DNA of 64,000 bases from Tritrichomonas musculus (taxonomy: Eukaryota; Parabasalia; Tritrichomonadida; Tritrichomonadidae): NCBI GenBank assembly GCA_039105265.1, contig JAPFFF010000053.1, positions 744,001 to 808,000 on the forward strand, written 5' to 3'. The notes under the pieces were generated by a model that did no database searches, had not been told where the DNA came from, and saw only the letters and a list, made by a program, of their open reading frames with translations. Positions 58,691-64,000 of the stretch are shown here, in pieces; positions within the stretch are counted from its first letter, which is position 1, and each line of letters opens with the position of its first letter. Both the position numbers and the translations under genes were made by a program.

Positions 58691-59815
58691 TTGCTATGCA
58701 AACTCAGGACAATTGCTAAGCAAACTCAGGAAGTATTCAATTATTCAATTTTATTTTAAAAGAATTAAAAATACGTTTTTTTATTTCCCAGCGGCACTGC
58801 TTAGCAAACTCAGGAAAATTAAAAAAAAAAAAAAAAAAAAATCAATTCAATTTGACCAAAACATCAACTTTTTAAATGAAATTTTATCGTTCTATATGTA
58901 ACATTTGTAACTTTGCAATAAGCATAATACCCAATAATAATATTATTTATTTTATTATTTTTATATTTAATTATATAAAAATTTTAGATACATTTGCTAA
59001 ACAAATTCAGGAAGAACGTTAAAAAAGCGTTAAAAAAAATAAACGTTTTCTGAATTGATAAGCAAGTTCAGGTTAATGCTAAACAAACTCAGGAAGTATT
59101 CAAAAAGTTTTAAACATTTGTCAATATGTTAATCAAACTCATGAAATTTGCTAAGCAAATTCAGGAATTTAAATTCAAAAAGTTTGTATCGTTTTTGTAA
59201 TTGCTAAGCAAAACTGAGATAATTGTTAAGCAAACTCAGATTTTTATTGAAAAATTCTTTTTGTTTTTATTGATTACATAAAAAATAAATCTATTTATTT
59301 TAGTAATCATTTTTGCTGATAATAAAAATATAAAATCTTTACTTCATTGATTAAATGCTTGCTTTTTTTTAAGGGCGTACGTCCAATACAAAGCTCAGAA
59401 TTCAATGAGATTTCTCAAATATTTTTGATCTTTTTTCGAGTAAAAAAAGTTGAAAAATCAATTATATATTTGAGGAAATAAAATGCTTATTATTCATAGA
59501 TTGATGATATATTAAAAAAAAAAATATTTTTATGCATTTTTTTTTTTTTTTTGGGAAATCGTAATTGCCCGTAATCGTAATCGCCCGTGGCGGTTTAGGT
59601 CAATATTGACCATTCAGTTTTAAAAAAATTCTGGTATAAATAAAAATGATTTAAGATTCATCACGCGTCATTATTGTTCATTTTTATTAAATTGACCATT
59701 CAGTTGATTGTAATAACCTTAAAACTGCTTTATTGTTACTAAATCAATAAATTGAATTAAAGAACGTTATTTGATGTTAAAACAAGCTCAGGATAATTGC
59801 TAATTAAATTCAGGA
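58691..59815. repeat. array of about 12 copies of a 19-bp motif TTGCTAAGCAAACTCAGGA
   Basis: Copies, exact or with a few changes, begin near 58691, 58713, 58797, 58993, 59055, 59076, 59126, 59148, 59201, 59223, 59774 and 59797. All are in the same orientation, often in pairs 21-23 bp apart, and several are followed by AGTATTCAA. The core GCTTAGC/GCTAAGC is palindromic. Spacing is irregular and the spacers are AT-rich, so this is not a CRISPR. The array lies between the mariner-like element and the DD35E transposase. It may be a transposon end with multiple transposase-binding sites or a decayed satellite. Confidence 0.8.
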
Positions 59816-60072
59816 AATATTATAAAATATTTAATTTGGTATTTTGTTTTTAATTGATTGTAAATCACAACTCATATATATGAGTGCTTTTTAAATATAA
59901 AAAGAAAAACTGTAGATTTAAGTCGAGATTAATTTTTATTTGAATTATTTAAACTTTGTTTTTTAATTTTGGTGTGTAAAAAATAAATCATTCAATATTT
60001 GAAATAAATTATTAGAAGCCGTAAGTTTGCACGCGAAAATAAAAATACAAAGTTTATTGTGAGTAATTTGAT
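59816..60072. other. spacer between the motif array and the transposase
   Basis: About 250 bp of AT-rich sequence on the 3' side of the transposase. No gene and no clear terminal repeat. Confidence 0.4.
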
Positions 60073-61593
60073 TTAATTTTGTGATAAACGGTTAACTAAT
60101 ATTTGAGTTAATTTTGATATATTTATATCTGAACGGGTTTTTATGTGACCCTGTACAAAAGGGAATCCTTTTTCACATTGATCCATTCTTGAAATCCACT
60201 CTTTATATAACTTTTGAGCGATTTCTAAAGTGAATTTTATGTTAGTTATTGCTTTCCAATTTTTTTCAATTTCAATTCTTTGAGTAACTTCACCTTTGCT
60301 TCCTGCAGTTAAAATATTTTTTAATTTTACAAATCCAAAATATCCTTCCACAACGCCATTAAGGGAGGGACTATATGGAACAATTGGTATTAATGATATG
60401 CATAATTTTTGAATTTGTTCCTCAACACATTTAGCAGCATGCATAGGACAATTGTCCTCAATAATAAGGATTTCGGTTTGATTATTGCATATGTACTTTC
60501 TTGCAAATTCGATCACTTCACTAAGAAATTGTGAATATTCTTTCCAATCGACTGCCTTATTAACGATTTTATATAGAATTCCAAATCCAAGGAATACAAT
60601 TGATAGAATTGACATTTTTATTTTCTTCAATGGGCAATTAATAACTGGTGTTATCCCAGCAAATACCTTTCCATATTTTCTTCCTATGATAGAAGTTACT
60701 GCGGCTTCATCTACAAAACCAAGTAAGATATTATCATCTTTAATGATTGTTTTGAGTACTGCACCTGCATATTTAAAAAGAGTTCTATATTGTGTATATT
60801 TTGCTTTATCATTTCTTGCACGATTATATGAAGGCACACCATTTATATTGATAACCATAGTACCAAAAAGATTTGTGTTTAATTCTTCAACATTCACAAG
60901 TTTTCTTTCTAAGTTTGAATAGCTTGAAAAAATAATGTTACTTCCTAAAACTTCATTAACTAAAGAATTTGTCATTTGTGATTGATAAATAAGATCAAGT
61001 TGAGGTTCAGAATTAAAATTTCTTAATGATTCATTTAGTAATAAATCCGGTGATACTGGAACAGATTGATGGCTTACTAAATTTTCTTGCTCGTTTTCTG
61101 CTGAAAATAAATTTAAACTTGGTCTTGGAGCCGAATTTCTATTTTCATAATAAATCAACGGTGAATCAGAATATATTTCATCAAAATTATTTGAATCATC
61201 CATTTCACTTGATTTAAACAAAGGAGAAAATGCAAGTTCGGATGAACTAGATTCAGCGTTATCATTTTCTTTTTCACTTTGTATTTTACTTGAATTCTGA
61301 CTTGAAATCTCATTGTTTGAATCATCACTAACATTTGAATCATCATTAATATTTGCATTTATATTTGGATTTGTATATATATCTTTAAAGATTCTACTCA
61401 ATTTCTGAAGAACATTTTGGTTTTTATAAATTTCTAATTCAATCGATTCAAATAAATTTAAATCATTAAGGCTCAAAAAGAAGGCAAAAGAATTCGATGA
61501 ACTTAAAGTGGAGGTAGATGAATACCAAGCCTTAAAAGAGAACCTAAAGAAGATTATAAATTTAGACGGAACTGCAAAGAATATTGTTACCAT
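60073..61593 (-). CDS. IS630/Tc1-mariner superfamily transposase (DD35E), chimeric 5' end
   Basis: The open frame is 506 residues. The catalytic triad is clear: LLGFVDEAAV (Asp 295), EILIIEDNCPMHAAK (Asp 380) and SPSLNGVVEGYFGF (Glu 416), with 35 residues between the second Asp and the Glu, i.e. DD35E. IPIVPYSPSLNG is the usual approach to the Glu. Residues 43-230 are Ser/Asn/Asp-rich and acidic; the N-terminal helix-turn-helix DNA-binding domain expected in this superfamily is missing. The first about 42 residues are the antisense of a plus-strand coding sequence (see 61470-62180), so the ATG at 61593 is probably not authentic. The next ATG in frame is at 61203. The element appears joined to or inserted beside that gene. 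A cut-and-paste enzyme if active; DNA binding is doubtful. Confidence 0.75.
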   Translation of the reverse strand: MVTIFFAVPSKFIIFFRFSFKAWYSSTSTLSSSNSFAFFLSLNDLNLFESIELEIYKNQNVLQKLSRIFKDIYTNPNINANINDDSNVSDDSNNEISSQNSSKIQSEKENDNAESSSSELAFSPLFKSSEMDDSNNFDEIYSDSPLIYYENRNSAPRPSLNLFSAENEQENLVSHQSVPVSPDLLLNESLRNFNSEPQLDLIYQSQMTNSLVNEVLGSNIIFSSYSNLERKLVNVEELNTNLFGTMVININGVPSYNRARNDKAKYTQYRTLFKYAGAVLKTIIKDDNILLGFVDEAAVTSIIGRKYGKVFAGITPVINCPLKKIKMSILSIVFLGFGILYKIVNKAVDWKEYSQFLSEVIEFARKYICNNQTEILIIEDNCPMHAAKCVEEQIQKLCISLIPIVPYSPSLNGVVEGYFGFVKLKNILTAGSKGEVTQRIEIEKNWKAITNIKFTLEIAQKLYKEWISRMDQCEKGFPFVQGHIKTRSDINISKLTQILVNRLSQN

Positions 61594-62180
61594 AGAAGAG
61601 ATATCAAGATGATACCCGGCTGCTGAAGATTAAGTTTCCAAGATTGACCGAAATTTTAAAGAGCTCTAAGAGTCATGTACCAATTGTCTCCAATATAATA
61701 ATAAGGTTGTTTCCATTGACCTGGGACAAAATTGTATTTCGAAGACGATGCATGAGCTTGAGTCAATGATAAGTTGCCTAAAACCTACACTCCAAGACGT
61801 CAAGAGGAATCTCTGCTGTGAAGCTAGGAAAGAGCTCGACTTCTTGAAGCTAACAATGAGATACTGACTGTGTTGCCAGACGAAAGTGATAAAAAGTACC
61901 TGGAAAAAAGAAGCAAGCAAAAGACATGGAAAAAAGTATGCATGACATGGACTGACTTCCTGAACATGGTGGAAAAGAAGGTAGTCTTTTCAGTCGGGGA
62001 CATAAATGCATTTCCTCTTCTCGTCTCCAGAACCAAGAAATGGTGAAGACAACAACCAACAAGAGGCTGAAACAAAGTCAAAGAAGGACAAAAAGAAGGA
62101 AAAAGGGGAAGAAGCTAAAAAAGAAGAAACATGAAAAAGAATCAGCATCGTCAGACGACTTCAGCGATTCCGTCGAGTAG
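61470..62180 (+). pseudogene. broken gene of virus-like or mobile character (coiled coil, basic tail)
   Basis: A GC-richer plus-strand stretch. It has a coiled-coil start (KKAKEFDELKVEVDEYQALK), a middle LESMISCLKPTLQDVKRNLC, and a Lys-rich tail ending ESASSDDFSDSVE before the stop at 62180. No domain recognised; it lies 69 bp upstream of another broken plus-strand gene, so the two look like a small operon-like unit of an unknown element. Its 5' end is cut at the transposase side near 61470. It appears broken in several places. Treated as a fossil. Confidence 0.45.
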
Positions 62181-62248
62181 ATTTAAAAACAAAGAATAAA
62201 CAATTAATTTACTAACTCTTTTTTATTTCATTTTTTATTTCGACTAAA

Positions 62249-63629
62249 ATGAGTAAGGAAAGGACAAAAAGAACGTATGCTGATACTGGTAAAAGTGGTA
62301 TCAATATTATTAGATTTTAGAGGTGAGATTGATGAGAGTAGAATGGAAAGAATGATTACTGATATATAGGTTGGCCATTAAGTAACCACAATTTCAAAGG
62401 CTGATTAGTAATGAATATTATTTTTAATGTATTATTAATGTTTATGAATTTAAATTTTTTTTGCTATTATTATAGACTTTGATATATTTGACCCCAAGAG
62501 TGATAAGAAATGGTATTTCATTCATGGTTTATTAGATTCTTGTGAAAAGGTAGAGTACTGTTATGTTTCATCAACCCCTAATGAATCCAGAAATATTAAG
62601 ATATATTTAGCTGATGAATATGTTGACCCTGTTGATGAAGTCAATTGGGAACCTACAACAAATCCCTTCGAATATATTATAAAACAGCAATTTTATGAAG
62701 TGTATCCTAATCCTAATGCTGCTACAACACTATATACTGATTACAACATCACTAGTTCTAAAATCATTACTGCAGATAACATTTCTACAATGAGAAGTGA
62801 TTTAAATATGGTAACTAACAATGTAGATGTGATTAGCTATGATGTCCAAGAAATGAACACAACAATGGAAAGCCTCAAGGGACGAGTATCAAGAGCAGAA
62901 ACAGTTACCCAACATTTGGAAGAAGATGTGGATAATTTAAGAATTGTTTCATGGACTGCATTAGCATTTGGTGTTGCAGGTACTGTTGGAAGTGTTGCAT
63001 CAATTGGAATGCAATTAGCTCCAGAAGGTATTAGTTTTGCAACTGGGAATGGGGGAGGATTCCTTAAAAGATTGTTCTCTCGTAAATCAACAAAAGGGAT
63101 GAGTGATTTGGTTAGAAATAGCATTAACTTCATGTCTGAGACCGTCGCTAGGTCTATCACAAAAGATATTACTCCAATAATAACCTGGTGTGAAGAGGAG
63201 TATACACAACTAGATGAACTACCTTTTACTGATGAGAATGACAACCCTGATACAGGAACCTTGACATTAAGCGGTGCCATGGATATTGGCAATATGTTCA
63301 GGGAATCCCTCAAGCCTGTATTTAAATTACTCGCCGAGAAGGTTAATGAGCTAGAGGCGGAGTTTGGTTATTACCCTACATTGAATGAAGTAGTTCAAAA
63401 GACAGATTTGGTTAGGGATGATACAATAGATATTGTTGGTAAATATGTCAATGGTGAGGTCCATTTAGAAGCAGAAGATGTTATCACAGATGGAACAATT
63501 AAAGCAAGGTTTTTGGTCCAAAAAATTAGTGAATACAATGATGTAGATTATGAAGAGAATATAGTTACTATAAATATTACTGGTGGGGCAATAAATTATC
63601 AAGGAACAAATGATTTCCAGACCACCTGA
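62249..63629 (+). pseudogene. broken gene, coiled coil plus membrane segment, virus-like
   Basis: A short start at the ATG at 62249 (MSKERTKRTYADTGKSGINI) is followed by a mariner end at 62367. A long frame runs from about 62454 to 63629: a beta-like part (DKKWYFIHGLLDSCEKVEYC), a heptad-patterned coiled coil (MRSDLNMVTNNVDVISYDVQ, TTMESLKGRVSRAETVTQHL), a hydrophobic segment (ALAFGVAGTVGSVASIGMQL, probable membrane-inserting helix) and an acidic C-terminal half. That order is common in virion membrane or structural proteins, but no named domain is recognised. GC-richer than the host spacers, like the 34-36 kb block. Fossil with about two breaks plus the mariner insertion. Confidence 0.45.
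62367..62395. mobile_element. solo mariner terminal inverted repeat
   Basis: TAGGTTGGCCATTAAGTAAC, preceded by TA, has the form of a mariner end (TAGGTTGG ... AAGTAAC). The matching opposite end is not found nearby, so this is a truncated mariner insertion of at most about 90 bp within a virus-like gene. Confidence 0.55.
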
Positions 63630-64000
63630 CAAGATAAGGCCGTTTAGAAATAAAAAATTAAAAAGGTAATATCAAGAAATTGAAAAAAATTTAGGTATTC
63701 TTTTTTTAATATTTTATTATAAAAAAAATATCTCTAAGTAATTATGAATATGTTTTTCCAAAATTTCAGCCATATAAGATTGTTGAAAATATACATAAAA
63801 CATTTTTATCTTTATAAATACAAAATGTATTTGATTAAAAACATGTGATAAATGTTATTTATTAATTCATTTTGTAGTATTTAAAATATATTGTTAACAA
63901 TCTAAGAAAGAATCTCAAATGCTTACATATTAATTGTGTTATTTATATCATTTGGAGTTTCTATTAAATTATGAAAATAAATATTTGATTGAATAAATAT
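63630..64000. other. AT-rich end of window
   Basis: About 370 bp of AT-rich DNA downstream of the broken gene. No gene or repeat recognised. Confidence 0.5.

Noticed and set aside
58691-59815. CRISPR array
   Set aside because: Copies are imperfect, spacing is irregular (about 21 to 550 bp), and the host is eukaryotic with no cas genes.

Overview
The window reads as AT-rich nuclear DNA of a parabasalid protist, most likely a Tritrichomonas or close trichomonad relative. The support is mixed. Genes are single-exon, with no trichomonad-type introns seen. Several start codons lie 7 to 26 nt downstream of a TCA(T)-type initiator. The gene content is also typical: ankyrin/DUF3447, BTB-like plus F5/8 type C, Myb, Sel1, BspA leucine-rich repeats, PDDEXK_2 nuclease/transposase, TKL kinases and Polinton (Maverick) debris. 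The species assignment is inference from family content, not from a marker gene.

Layout. 1-5.6 kb: the 3' end of a SANT-domain gene, a small basic protein gene, and a BTB-like/F5-8C gene. 6.1-8.4 kb: a NAA15-like NatA auxiliary subunit, followed by a T40 tract and a hAT-type MITE with an 8-bp target duplication (8981-9436). 9.7-13.3 kb: a small Myb gene, a decayed Sel1 gene and a DUF3447/ankyrin gene. 13.84 kb: a tRNA-like gene with an odd anticodon region. 14.4-22.0 kb: a giant ubiquitin-specific protease of USP9X-like size. 23-24.6 kb: a bacterial-type L-ribulokinase. 24.9-30.7 kb: a decayed small coiled-coil gene, a membrane-anchored tocopherol-cyclase/CrtC-like protein, a small unknown protein, and a four-C2-domain protein with a Thr/Glu repeat tail. 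31.6-33.2 kb: a type II membrane glycosyltransferase and a tRNA-His(GTG). 34.2-35.9 kb: a foreign-looking, GC-richer, broken block. 37.8-39.3 kb: a broken cysteine-rich surface protein gene. 39.8-42.5 kb: a PDDEXK_2 gene and a CAMK-like kinase. 42.94-43.16 kb: a MITE with perfect 51-bp terminal inverted repeats. 43.5-51.7 kb: a degraded, partial Polinton (integrase, protein-primed DNA polymerase B and accessory genes; no capsid or packaging ATPase recognised). 54.1-57.2 kb: a kinase + pseudokinase + BspA-LRR fusion. 57.26-58.49 kb: a mariner-like TIR-bounded element containing a T20A20 palindrome. 58.7-59.8 kb: an array of about 12 copies of a 19-bp motif. 60.1-61.6 kb: an IS630/Tc1-type DD35E transposase. 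61.5-63.6 kb: two broken plus-strand genes of virus-like or mobile-element character, the second interrupted by a mariner end.

How it works together. Host genes cover signalling (kinases, C2 protein), protein modification and turnover (NatA, USP), sugar metabolism (ribulokinase), glycosylation and the cell surface. They are separated by AT-rich spacers of 0.3-2.7 kb. The right half, from about 33 kb, is dominated by mobile-element debris. The strongest candidates for a second look are the kinase-pseudokinase-LRR fusion, the 19-bp motif array beside the transposase, the foreign block at 34-36 kb, and the clean MITEs with intact target duplications.
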